From: Acidobacteriota bacterium
GTDB lineage: Bacteria; Acidobacteriota; Terriglobia; Bryobacterales; Bryobacteraceae
DNA: 49,096 bases
Assembly: GCA_026394075.1 (NCBI GenBank)
Contig: JAPKYX010000258.1
Span: 1 to 49,096 of the forward strand
Direction: 5' to 3'
This document shows positions 34,162 through 41,107 of the stretch, one piece after another. The notes under the pieces are model-generated. The model did no database searches. It had not been told where the DNA came from and saw only the letters and a list, made by a program, of their open reading frames with translations. The translations under genes were made by a program, and so were the position numbers. The stretch's first letter is position 1, and the number at the start of each line of letters is the position of its first letter.

Positions 34162-35463
34162 ATGCGGGTACTTGCAGGATTCGGACTGATGATGGTGGCG
34201 GGCGGCGTGGCACTGGCCCAGCCCACGTACTCGCGCGAGATCTCCCGCATCTTCCAGGCCAAGTGCGTCCAGTGCCACCGGCCGGGTGACATTGCCCCGT
34301 TTGCACTGACTACGTTTGATCTGGCCTCCACTTGGGCGCCCGACATCAAGCGTGTGATCACGGAGGGGTTGATGCCTCCGTGGAAACCGGTTGACGGGCA
34401 CGGCAAGTTCGTTGATTCCTTCGCCCTGACCGCCGACGAGAAGCAGCAGATTCTGGACTGGGTGAATGCCGGCGCGCCGCAAGGCGAGGAAGCCGACCTG
34501 CCGGCGCCGCTGGAGAACAAAGCCGACTGGCCGCTGGGTGATCCCGACAAGCTGCTTGAGATGCCGGCACCGTTTGCTGCCCCCCGCGGGCGCGACCTCT
34601 ACCGTTGCTTCGTGCTGGACCCGAAGCTGGAGGACGACAAGTTTCTAGCCGCGGTGGACTATCTACCAGGCAACCGCAAGAGCGTCCACCACATCATTCT
34701 GTACCTGGACGAAAGCGGTGAGGCCGAGAAGAAGGACGGGGCCGATGGATCGCCCGGCTATGACTGTTACGGCGGTCCGGGCGTGGCTTTGGTGGGTGGC
34801 AGCGGAGCGCAAAATTCACTGAACAGCTTGCTGGGGTTCAATTATGCGCTGGGCGGCTGGGCCCCCGGCAGCCGGACACGGCTGCTGCCGGAGAACATCG
34901 GCATCAAGCTGTCCAAGCGGGCCAAGATCGTGATGCAGATTCACTACTTCACGGCGCTTTCAACCGAACCTGACCAGACCCGGATTGGGTTGTACTACTC
35001 GAAGAAGCCGGTCGAGAAGTCGATGTACTTCCTGCCGATGGTGCAAACCCGGCTGGCCATCCCCGCGGGCGATCCCAGCTACAAGGCCGAGTTTGAGTTC
35101 ATGGTGCCGATTCTGCTGGACGCCCAGGCGATCAACATCTTTCCGCATATGCACCTGCTGGGCCGCGACATCAAGACCTGGGTGGACCTGCCCAATGGCG
35201 GCGGCTCCCAGCCCCTGGTGTGGATCAACAACTGGGACTTCAACTGGCAGGGCTCCTATACCTATGAGAAGCCTGTCGAGTTGCCCGCGTTTTCCCGCAT
35301 CAAGATGACCTGCACCTACGACAACTCCGCCCAGAACCCGCGCAACCCGTCGAACCCGCCCAAAGTGGTCCGGTGGGGCGAAGGGACCGAGGATGAGATG
35401 TGCGTGGCGTTTTTGGGCGTGACGTTCAAGAACGAGAACCTGCTCAGCTTGATTCTGCGTTAG
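34162..35463 (+). CDS. Secreted cytochrome c / copper type II monooxygenase-like fusion protein
   Basis: The 433-residue protein has a signal peptide (residues 1-20), a cytochrome c-type domain with CVQCH (C35, C38, H39) and MPPW, and a C-terminal domain resembling the peptidylglycine/dopamine type II copper monooxygenases. The copper ligands seem complete: H176-H177 (VHHIIL), H261 (QIHYF), H329 and H331 (PHMHLLG) and M413 in TEDEMC, the same DEMC context as the Met ligand of PHM. It might oxidise a substrate outside the cytoplasm with electrons passed through the heme. The substrate is unknown. ATG 34162 begins the signal peptide; the open frame upstream runs inside ispF and is rejected. Confidence 0.87.
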   Translation: MRVLAGFGLMMVAGGVALAQPTYSREISRIFQAKCVQCHRPGDIAPFALTTFDLASTWAPDIKRVITEGLMPPWKPVDGHGKFVDSFALTADEKQQILDWVNAGAPQGEEADLPAPLENKADWPLGDPDKLLEMPAPFAAPRGRDLYRCFVLDPKLEDDKFLAAVDYLPGNRKSVHHIILYLDESGEAEKKDGADGSPGYDCYGGPGVALVGGSGAQNSLNSLLGFNYALGGWAPGSRTRLLPENIGIKLSKRAKIVMQIHYFTALSTEPDQTRIGLYYSKKPVEKSMYFLPMVQTRLAIPAGDPSYKAEFEFMVPILLDAQAINIFPHMHLLGRDIKTWVDLPNGGGSQPLVWINNWDFNWQGSYTYEKPVELPAFSRIKMTCTYDNSAQNPRNPSNPPKVVRWGEGTEDEMCVAFLGVTFKNENLLSLILR

Positions 35464-35494
35464 CCAACAGTCACGGCTGATGCCGTGATAATCA

Positions 35495-35523
35495 TTGACA
35501 AATGTAGTCCGAGGGCGTACGCT
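35495..35523 (+). promoter_or_regulatory. Sigma70-type promoter of the five-gene unknown operon
   Basis: A perfect -35 TTGACA (35495-35500), 17 bases, then TACGCT (35518-35523) as -10. It is the best -35/-10 pair in the window. Transcription would begin near 35530, so the first gene probably starts at ATG 35556 (or TTG 35538), not at the TTG 35523 inside the -10. Confidence 0.7.
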
Positions 35524-35555
35524 TGCCGTGGCCCGTTTTGCTACTCACTGATTTG

Positions 35556-35837
35556 ATGGATGAATTCGCCCGGAGTGCCGTTGAAGTGCAGCGGCAGTTT
35601 GACCGTGCCGTGCAGCCGTCGGACGCGGCGCTGGGAGTACCGCGGATGCGGATCCCTACGCTGACCGTGGATGCTCGCGTCAGCGTTGCCGTCGGACGGA
35701 CGAAGGGATTTTCGCTGTCCGTGTGCCCCATCAATCTTGGTTTTCAAGTGACCCATGAAGTAAAAAGCGAAACGTTTTCGCGCTTCCAAATCACCATCGA
35801 GCAGACGGTACTCACCAAGCCAGTCCAGAACACTTAG
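35556..35837 (+). CDS. Unrecognised small protein A of the five-gene operon
   Basis: The protein has 93 residues from ATG 35556. A short helical N-terminus (DEFARSAVEVQRQFDRAV) is followed by a beta-rich part (MRIPTLTVDARVSVAVGRTKG, FQVTHEVKSETFSRFQITIEQ). There is no signal peptide or membrane segment. The N-terminal helix matches those of the next three gene products at an FARSxVxxQRQFD-like signature, so these appear to be related modules. The overall pattern loosely resembles DUF2589-type proteins (helix, then a beta-sandwich), but I cannot assign it. It is the first gene of the operon, 15 bases before gene B. The start is uncertain: TTG 35538 or 35523 would lengthen the N-terminus by 6-11 residues. 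Confidence 0.72.
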   Translation: MDEFARSAVEVQRQFDRAVQPSDAALGVPRMRIPTLTVDARVSVAVGRTKGFSLSVCPINLGFQVTHEVKSETFSRFQITIEQTVLTKPVQNT

Positions 35838-35852
35838 AGGAGATAGTTTCCC

Positions 35853-36422
35853 ATGCCCGTCAGTAAACTCATCAGAGACCTTAGCTCTGTTCCCAACGTC
35901 GTTGCCGACCTTGGGCTGGCCATCGCGCAGGCGCAGAAGCAGTTGAACATCGACTACATCGATAGCCTGAAGGTTCTCGCTGCCATCGCGAAGGACGCGC
36001 TGGGCTCCTCCAAGGAAGCGGACAGCGATGCCTTTCTGAAGCACTTGGTGATGACGGCGGCTCCAGCGCGCTATCAGTTCACCGAGACGACCTTGATGGT
36101 GAGGATGGATTTGTCGGAAAGCAAGCAATCCCAGATTACGGCGGGTGGTGGTTTTGGAATGGCTGGCGTTGTGGTGAACGGCTCCTTTTCCGCGGGCCGC
36201 TCCTCGGAGTATCGCGCGGGCGCGGAAGTGCGTACGGTCATCCATGCGGTGCTGCCGCAGGATAACCAGACCGCCTTCAATTCGTTGCTGGACCGCGCCA
36301 AGAACTTGGCGATTGACACCACGAAGGAACTGCCGAGCACCCTCCAGTTGGACAAGGACTTGTTTGAGTCTGCCCAAGCCGCTCGGAAGTTGGCGATGGA
36401 AACGTTGCCGGAGAAGCCATAG
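35853..36422 (+). CDS. Unrecognised protein B of the five-gene operon (DUF2589-like pattern)
   Basis: A 189-residue cytoplasmic-type protein. Helical N-terminus with VVADLGLAIAQAQKQLNIDY, a second helical part (DSLKVLAAIAKDAL), then a beta-rich section FTETTLMVRMDLSES, a Gly-rich GGGFGMAGVVVNGSFSAGRS and EVRTVIHAVLP, then a helical C-terminus. The VNGSFS...SSEYR...AEVRTVIHA run resembles the C-terminal strands of DUF2589 proteins, whose function is not established; this resemblance is from memory and needs a profile search. It has a strong AGAGGAGA ribosome-binding site, suggesting high expression. It lies between genes A and C with small gaps. Confidence 0.8.
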   Translation: MPVSKLIRDLSSVPNVVADLGLAIAQAQKQLNIDYIDSLKVLAAIAKDALGSSKEADSDAFLKHLVMTAAPARYQFTETTLMVRMDLSESKQSQITAGGGFGMAGVVVNGSFSAGRSSEYRAGAEVRTVIHAVLPQDNQTAFNSLLDRAKNLAIDTTKELPSTLQLDKDLFESAQAARKLAMETLPEKP

Positions 36423-36443
36423 TAGTAGCCGCAACTGGCGACC

Positions 36444-37337
36444 ATGACCAACCAGCAAGTACGTGATCTGCTCGGGACGTTGTCTGTCGATCCAGGGAGA
36501 CTTAAGAACGTCAAGCAAGACCAACAGCCCATTGATTCCGGTTCGGCCGACAAGCTTGGTTCCGACCTGGATGGCAATGATATGGTGAGGTTGCTGGTCC
36601 TCGCCCAGGAGGGGTATGAAGCCAAGCAGCGGGAGATTCAGCAGAGCGGCTCGTCCCAGACTCCGTTTGATGAGTTCCTGACAAGCTTGGCGCAATCGGT
36701 GGTGGCCACTCAGAAGAAGCTGGATCGTGAGACGGCCACCTATCTGAAAGAGATTGAAGGCCAGGCGCACATCCAGCCCACCGTCTTCCGGATGCCGAAG
36801 TTGGAAGCACAGATGAAGTTCGGGCTGGACGTGACCGCCGGCAATAAGCTGAATTTGTTGTTCTGGGGCAAGAATAGCCAGACGGTGCAGCAGAACCAGC
36901 AGGGCATCAATTTCGAGATCATCTCGGTTCCAGCCCCTCCGGGCGCGATTGAGTCCGCCCGGCGCGTCGTGCCGCAGTGGACGCTGATCGTGGACCCGCT
37001 TCTGCGGCGGGAGTTGGTGGCCGAGATCGCCGCCGCGGAAGTGAAGGCGCAGACGGCTACGGACCCGCTGGCGCCGCTGGTGAACGCGGCCACGGCCTCG
37101 CCGGCCGATGTGGTGTTGGTGGATGTGGGTGGTGGTACGCGCTACCTGGTTTTCTATGCCGAGACCGCGGCCTCCAAGGATGTCGGCATCTGGCTGCTAA
37201 CCCTGGCGGCGCCGGGCCAAGCCACCAAACTGGAGCCCATCTACCGCTTTGCGAAGAACAATGGCGACGGCGAGCCGCTCATGCAGCAGTTGGTGCTGGA
37301 GTTGGCCGCCAAACAGAGGACGTTCCTCGGGACGTAG
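36444..37337 (+). CDS. Unrecognised protein C of the five-gene operon
   Basis: A 297-residue protein without signal or membrane segments. The first 75 residues are polar and probably disordered or helical. Then the shared helix signature (FLTSLAQSVVATQKKLDRETATY) and a beta-rich segment FRMPKLEAQMKFGLDV...NLLFWGKN...NFEIISVPAPPG, as in genes A and B. The C-terminal third (VDVGGGTRYLVFYAETAASKD, WLLTLAAPGQATKLEPIYRFAK) looks like an additional alpha/beta domain. Function unknown. It starts 21 bases after gene B and ends three bases before gene D. Confidence 0.8.
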   Translation: MTNQQVRDLLGTLSVDPGRLKNVKQDQQPIDSGSADKLGSDLDGNDMVRLLVLAQEGYEAKQREIQQSGSSQTPFDEFLTSLAQSVVATQKKLDRETATYLKEIEGQAHIQPTVFRMPKLEAQMKFGLDVTAGNKLNLLFWGKNSQTVQQNQQGINFEIISVPAPPGAIESARRVVPQWTLIVDPLLRRELVAEIAAAEVKAQTATDPLAPLVNAATASPADVVLVDVGGGTRYLVFYAETAASKDVGIWLLTLAAPGQATKLEPIYRFAKNNGDGEPLMQQLVLELAAKQRTFLGT

Positions 37338-37340
37338 CCT

Positions 37341-38714
37341 ATGACGGGAAGGTCTCCCGCAGTTGCCGCACCTGAAGACCTGGTGGCAATTCGAAATCTG
37401 CCCGCCTGTTATGGCGAGATTGTCCGCGGAGTGATGGCGGCGCAGCGGCTGATGGCCTTAAGCGCCATCGCGCGCGACGCCGAAACGATCTCCGTCGTCC
37501 GATCCACACAGGTGACCAGCCGCGCCTATCTTTCCGTGGCGCAGGGGAAAGGCGTGCGCTTCTTCTTTCGCCGACCGCCAACCGAGGAGGTGGTACTAGA
37601 GATGGACACCGGCTTTTCGGTGACTCCGTTGATGCGGTCGCCCGCGGATGACAGAGAAGCCCCGCCGCTTGAGGTAGGGGAGATCTCCTCCATTACGGCG
37701 ATGCAGCCACCGTTTTTTGGGGATGGCATCCCGCCAGAGAGTAAGGCGCTGCTGGCCGAGGCTTTGGGCAAGGGGCGCTTCGATGAAATTGCGTTCGCCG
37801 ATCTTGGCGATTCCCACCTTGGCGTCACGCAGCCCAGTGACGTGCGGGTGGCTCGAGTGGCGTACATGCAGCGGGGAGAGGCGAATGCCCGGATCGTCTT
37901 CCCCACCAGCCCCCGGGGCGCGAAGAACTTGTCCTACGAGCCGGAGGCGTTCAGGAAGCTGCTAGACGAAGTGGCGCGTTGGGCCCGGAATTCATTCAAA
38001 TCCGGCGAGCCTTGGATGATCGAGCTGGAGCATCAGTCGAATGAAGCTATTCCCCAGATTCTCCGGGCACTGGTTTCGGGCTGGAGTACCGCGCGGAAGG
38101 CGACCGTGCTGCCGCCCGGCGACCCATTGAGGGATCTGATGCCGGACTTGGAGATTCTCAATTACCGCGCCGCTGTCACCTTGCGCTTGCAGCCGAATGG
38201 CCAACTGGCCACCAAGCCTGACAATGACAACTTCAGCCTGGAGATGTCGGTCGCCGAGCAGGATGGGCAATTGAAGCTGGCCGTCGGTCCGCCCGATTTT
38301 CTGGTCTCCGGTCCGCTCCGGGAGCAGATTATGGCGGAAGTGCTCACCGCAAAGATTATCGAGCGGTGGGCCAAGAGCGCCGAGCTAGACGAAATGCTGG
38401 GGCACTTTGAGATATTCGTGCGGGCCGCCGCACCGCAGGCCCTGGTCTTCCGCGGGGAGAAGCAGGGCTCCAGCGATACCGAGATTCTGGTCTTTGACGG
38501 AGAGTGGGCGGGCAAGCCGCGAAAAGTGATCGCCTCGATTGAACTGAAGGTGAAGAAGATCGACGGAGAGTTTCAGCTGAACATCAACGAGGATTCCGCT
38601 AAAGTTGTGTACCTGACCGACGCGCCGCCTGGTTTCGAGCATGGCATCGCCTTCCCCAAGTTTCTGCTGTCGCTGATTGACCAATTGCGCAACTGGGAGA
38701 ACTCCTTCGAATGA
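37341..38714 (+). CDS. Unrecognised large protein D of the five-gene operon
   Basis: The largest member, 457 residues, cytoplasmic by sequence. Near the N-terminus EIVRGVMAAQRLMAL matches the helix signature of proteins A-C, and it is followed by a beta-rich run (RAYLSVAQGKGVRFFFRRP, VVLEMDTGFSVTPL). The middle has a helix-rich part (EAFRKLLDEVARWARNSF) and a further beta/alpha unit (AAVTLRLQPNGQ, FSLEMSVAEQDGQLKLAV). The C-terminus ends in a helix (LSLIDQLRNWENSFE). No catalytic motif is recognised; it might be a scaffold or assembly factor. The stop overlaps the ATG of gene E (ATGA), so the two are coupled. Confidence 0.82.
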   Translation: MTGRSPAVAAPEDLVAIRNLPACYGEIVRGVMAAQRLMALSAIARDAETISVVRSTQVTSRAYLSVAQGKGVRFFFRRPPTEEVVLEMDTGFSVTPLMRSPADDREAPPLEVGEISSITAMQPPFFGDGIPPESKALLAEALGKGRFDEIAFADLGDSHLGVTQPSDVRVARVAYMQRGEANARIVFPTSPRGAKNLSYEPEAFRKLLDEVARWARNSFKSGEPWMIELEHQSNEAIPQILRALVSGWSTARKATVLPPGDPLRDLMPDLEILNYRAAVTLRLQPNGQLATKPDNDNFSLEMSVAEQDGQLKLAVGPPDFLVSGPLREQIMAEVLTAKIIERWAKSAELDEMLGHFEIFVRAAAPQALVFRGEKQGSSDTEILVFDGEWAGKPRKVIASIELKVKKIDGEFQLNINEDSAKVVYLTDAPPGFEHGIAFPKFLLSLIDQLRNWENSFE

Positions 38715-39058
38715 TTCGGCTGCTCAATATCTGCCGGGAGTTGGGCCGCCGCGCCTTAGGGCGGCTTCGGCGGTGGCGACGCGAACGGCAGTGGAGCCCA
38801 GCCGGTACCGAGAGCCACTTTGAGACCGTCGAATTGGGCCGCGAGTTCGTTGTCGCTAGCCTGGAACCAACTCTGCCCGCCCTGCCCGCTGATTGGGCTC
38901 CCGTCAGCCGCCACGTGGTTCGCGATCCGCTCCAGGCACTCCGGCGGCTGGCTCCGCTCCTGCCGGACGGTGCCGAAGGTGTGGTGGTGACCCTTTGCGA
39001 GGCCGAGGGCTTCCGCCAGCTTCACCTGATCCGCTTCGGCGCTCGCCGACCGCGTTAG
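38711..39058 (+). CDS. Unrecognised small basic protein E of the five-gene operon
   Basis: A 115-residue protein with an Arg-rich amphipathic N-terminal helix (ICRELGRRALGRLRRWRRER), a middle section with ESHFETVELGREFVVASLEP and a C-terminal alpha/beta part (EGVVVTLCEAEGFRQLHLIRFG). The basic helix could bind nucleic acid, membrane or an acidic partner. Translation is coupled to gene D by a 4-base overlap, and it is the last gene: the M28 peptidase gene converges from 18 bases away. Not recognised as any family; coding status rests on the overlap and on sensible composition. Confidence 0.7.
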   Translation: MIRLLNICRELGRRALGRLRRWRRERQWSPAGTESHFETVELGREFVVASLEPTLPALPADWAPVSRHVVRDPLQALRRLAPLLPDGAEGVVVTLCEAEGFRQLHLIRFGARRPR

Positions 39059-39076
39059 ACTGCCGCGGGGTTGAGC

Positions 39077-40693
39077 TTACTTCACGCCGCTGGCCACGCG
39101 GGCGGGCAGAAACTCATCGCCCGCCTTCCAGGTGGGGAGCTTGTCCTGGTTGGCCACTTCAAGCGCAATGGTCATGCCGAAGCGGGCGAGTTCTTCCATG
39201 CCGGCAAAGTCCCAGGACTCTTTGTACTCATCCGAGGGCTGGTGGTAGTTCTTCGAGTTGAACTCGACAAAGAAGTCGTCACCGGACCCTGACCCGGAGC
39301 GGAGTTCGTTGCCCATCTTCACCGAGAAGGCGGGGACGCCAACGCGGGCCAGGGAGAAATGGTCGCTTCGGTAGTAGAGCCCTTGTTCCGGCCGGGCGTC
39401 GGGGGCAATGATCAGGTTGAACCGGCGGGCGATGTCCTGCACGGTGGGCCAGACGGTGGTCCGCTCCGCGCCGGTGACGACGACGTCCTTGGTCCGGCCA
39501 AACGGATAGAGCGCGTCGTAGTTGACGTTGAGGGCATGCTTGCCGTTGGGGATGAACGGGTGGAGGCCGTAGTATTCCGCGCCACGCAAACCGCTTTCTT
39601 CCGCCGTTACCGCAAGGAAGATGGCCGACCGGCGTGGCTTCACCGGAAGCGCCGCCCAGACGCGCGCAATTTCAAGCAGCGTGGCGCAGCCGGTGGCGTT
39701 GTCGACAGCGCCGTTGTAGATGGCATCGCCGTTGACGGGTACGCCAATCCCCAGATGGTCCCAGTGGGCGCTGAAGACGACGGCTTCATTCTTCAGCACC
39801 GGGTCACTGCCTTCGACAAAGCCAACCACGTTGCGACTGGCGATGGGGCGGACGGCGGTGGGCAGCTTGGCCGATAGCTTGATGTTCAGCGGCACGGGCT
39901 TGAAGCCGCGCGTATCGGCAAGCTTCACCATGTCGTCAACGGTCTTGCCCAGGTGGGCAAACAGGCGATCGCCCGCTTTGCGCGTCACCCAACCGGCGAG
40001 GCCCATCGCGGCCTGCCCGTTTTCGAGCACCATCTGCGGATCTTCCTTGCCCCACGAATTGCGCACTACTTCCCAGCTATAGCCCGCTGTCGGCGTGGTG
40101 TGCACGATGATGCAGGCCACGGCACCTTTGCGCGTCGCTTGTTCGTACTTGTAGGTCCAGCGGCCGTAGTAGGTGAGGGCGCGGCCACCGAAGAACTTGG
40201 GGTCTTCGCTCGGCGGTTCGTTGGTGAACAGCACGACGATCTTGCCTTTGACGTCGATGCCACGATAGTCGTCCCAGTCAAACTCCGGCGCGGTGATGCC
40301 GTGGCCGACAAAGACGGCTTCGGCTTCAAACTCTTCCTGCTTCTGTTGGCGCTGGGTGACGCCGACGAAATCGTCCTGCCAGGTGAGCGGCACCCGCTCC
40401 CCGCCTTTGACAAGCGCCAACTGCGCTGACTTCTCGGTGGCGACGCCCACCATCGGGACGGCCTGGAAGAATGTTCCTTTGTCGCCCGCGGGCTTCAGGC
40501 CAGCAAGGGCGAACTGGGTGGCCAGATAGTCCGTAGCCAGATCACCCCCGCGTGAGCCGACGCCGCGGCCTTCCAGAAGATCACTTGAAAGGAACTTGGT
40601 GTGCGCCCGGATGTGCGCACCCGTAATCGCAGCGGGTTGCGCGCTTAAGGCGGCGGTGGTGAATAGCGCGACGAGGAAAGTCTGGGGGCGCAT
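39077..40693 (-). CDS. Secreted M28-family metallopeptidase with PA insert
   Basis: The 538-residue protein has a signal peptide (MRPQTFLVALFTTAALSAQ), a PA-like insertion (about 120-240) and a C-terminal M28 domain. The two-zinc ligands are visible: H310 (AHWDHLG), D331 (GAVDNATG), E365/E366 (TAEESG), D393 (NYDALYP) and H484 (NYHQPSDEY). M28 enzymes remove amino-terminal residues outside the cell; the exact preference is unknown. Its ATG directly abuts the TAG stop of the upstream CusF-like gene (40694-40696), so they form an operon. Confidence 0.94.
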   Translation of the reverse strand: MRPQTFLVALFTTAALSAQPAAITGAHIRAHTKFLSSDLLEGRGVGSRGGDLATDYLATQFALAGLKPAGDKGTFFQAVPMVGVATEKSAQLALVKGGERVPLTWQDDFVGVTQRQQKQEEFEAEAVFVGHGITAPEFDWDDYRGIDVKGKIVVLFTNEPPSEDPKFFGGRALTYYGRWTYKYEQATRKGAVACIIVHTTPTAGYSWEVVRNSWGKEDPQMVLENGQAAMGLAGWVTRKAGDRLFAHLGKTVDDMVKLADTRGFKPVPLNIKLSAKLPTAVRPIASRNVVGFVEGSDPVLKNEAVVFSAHWDHLGIGVPVNGDAIYNGAVDNATGCATLLEIARVWAALPVKPRRSAIFLAVTAEESGLRGAEYYGLHPFIPNGKHALNVNYDALYPFGRTKDVVVTGAERTTVWPTVQDIARRFNLIIAPDARPEQGLYYRSDHFSLARVGVPAFSVKMGNELRSGSGSGDDFFVEFNSKNYHQPSDEYKESWDFAGMEELARFGMTIALEVANQDKLPTWKAGDEFLPARVASGVK

Positions 40694-41047
40694 CTACTTG
40701 GTCTCCTTGGGTGCGGGTGGCGCGGCGGGCGCCCTGGCAGGTACTTCTTCCACGGCCGTGAGCCAGTAGTCCTGGCCCAGCTCAACGATGATGCCCTTCA
40801 TCTGCATCCCCTCGCGAAGCTTGGCCCATTGGGCATCCTCGCGGACCTCAAAGCCCATCGTCATGGCTTCCATGAAATCTTTGATTTCGCCGTGCTTGAT
40901 CATGGCCACTTTGTCTTTGGCGTTCAGCCGCAACACTTCACCACGAATCTCGTGGCGCTTCTCGGTAACCGGTGCCGGGGGCTTGGAGACGCAACCCACC
41001 AGCAACATTGGCAACACGGCGGCGAGGACAAACCGGGGAGCATTCAT
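40694..41047 (-). CDS. CusF-like copper-binding lipoprotein
   Basis: A 117-residue protein with a lipoprotein signal (VLAAVLPMLLVGC, Cys being the lipidated residue). The core HEIRGEVLRLNAKDKVAMIKHGEIKDFMEAMTMGFEV corresponds to the CusF-type copper-binding fold, where the MxAMTM region and a His carry the metal. ATG 41047 begins the signal; a longer frame to 41092 lacks support. A GAAGGA ribosome-binding site precedes it. Linked translationally to the M28 peptidase gene downstream. Role: periplasmic copper handling or copper sequestration. Confidence 0.85.
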   Translation of the reverse strand: MNAPRFVLAAVLPMLLVGCVSKPPAPVTEKRHEIRGEVLRLNAKDKVAMIKHGEIKDFMEAMTMGFEVREDAQWAKLREGMQMKGIIVELGQDYWLTAVEEVPARAPAAPPAPKETK

Positions 41048-41107
41048 TCCTTCTATTGTCCTGCAATCAGGGGAAGTGCTACTCGGCCTCATTCCTGTGA
41101 CGAACCA

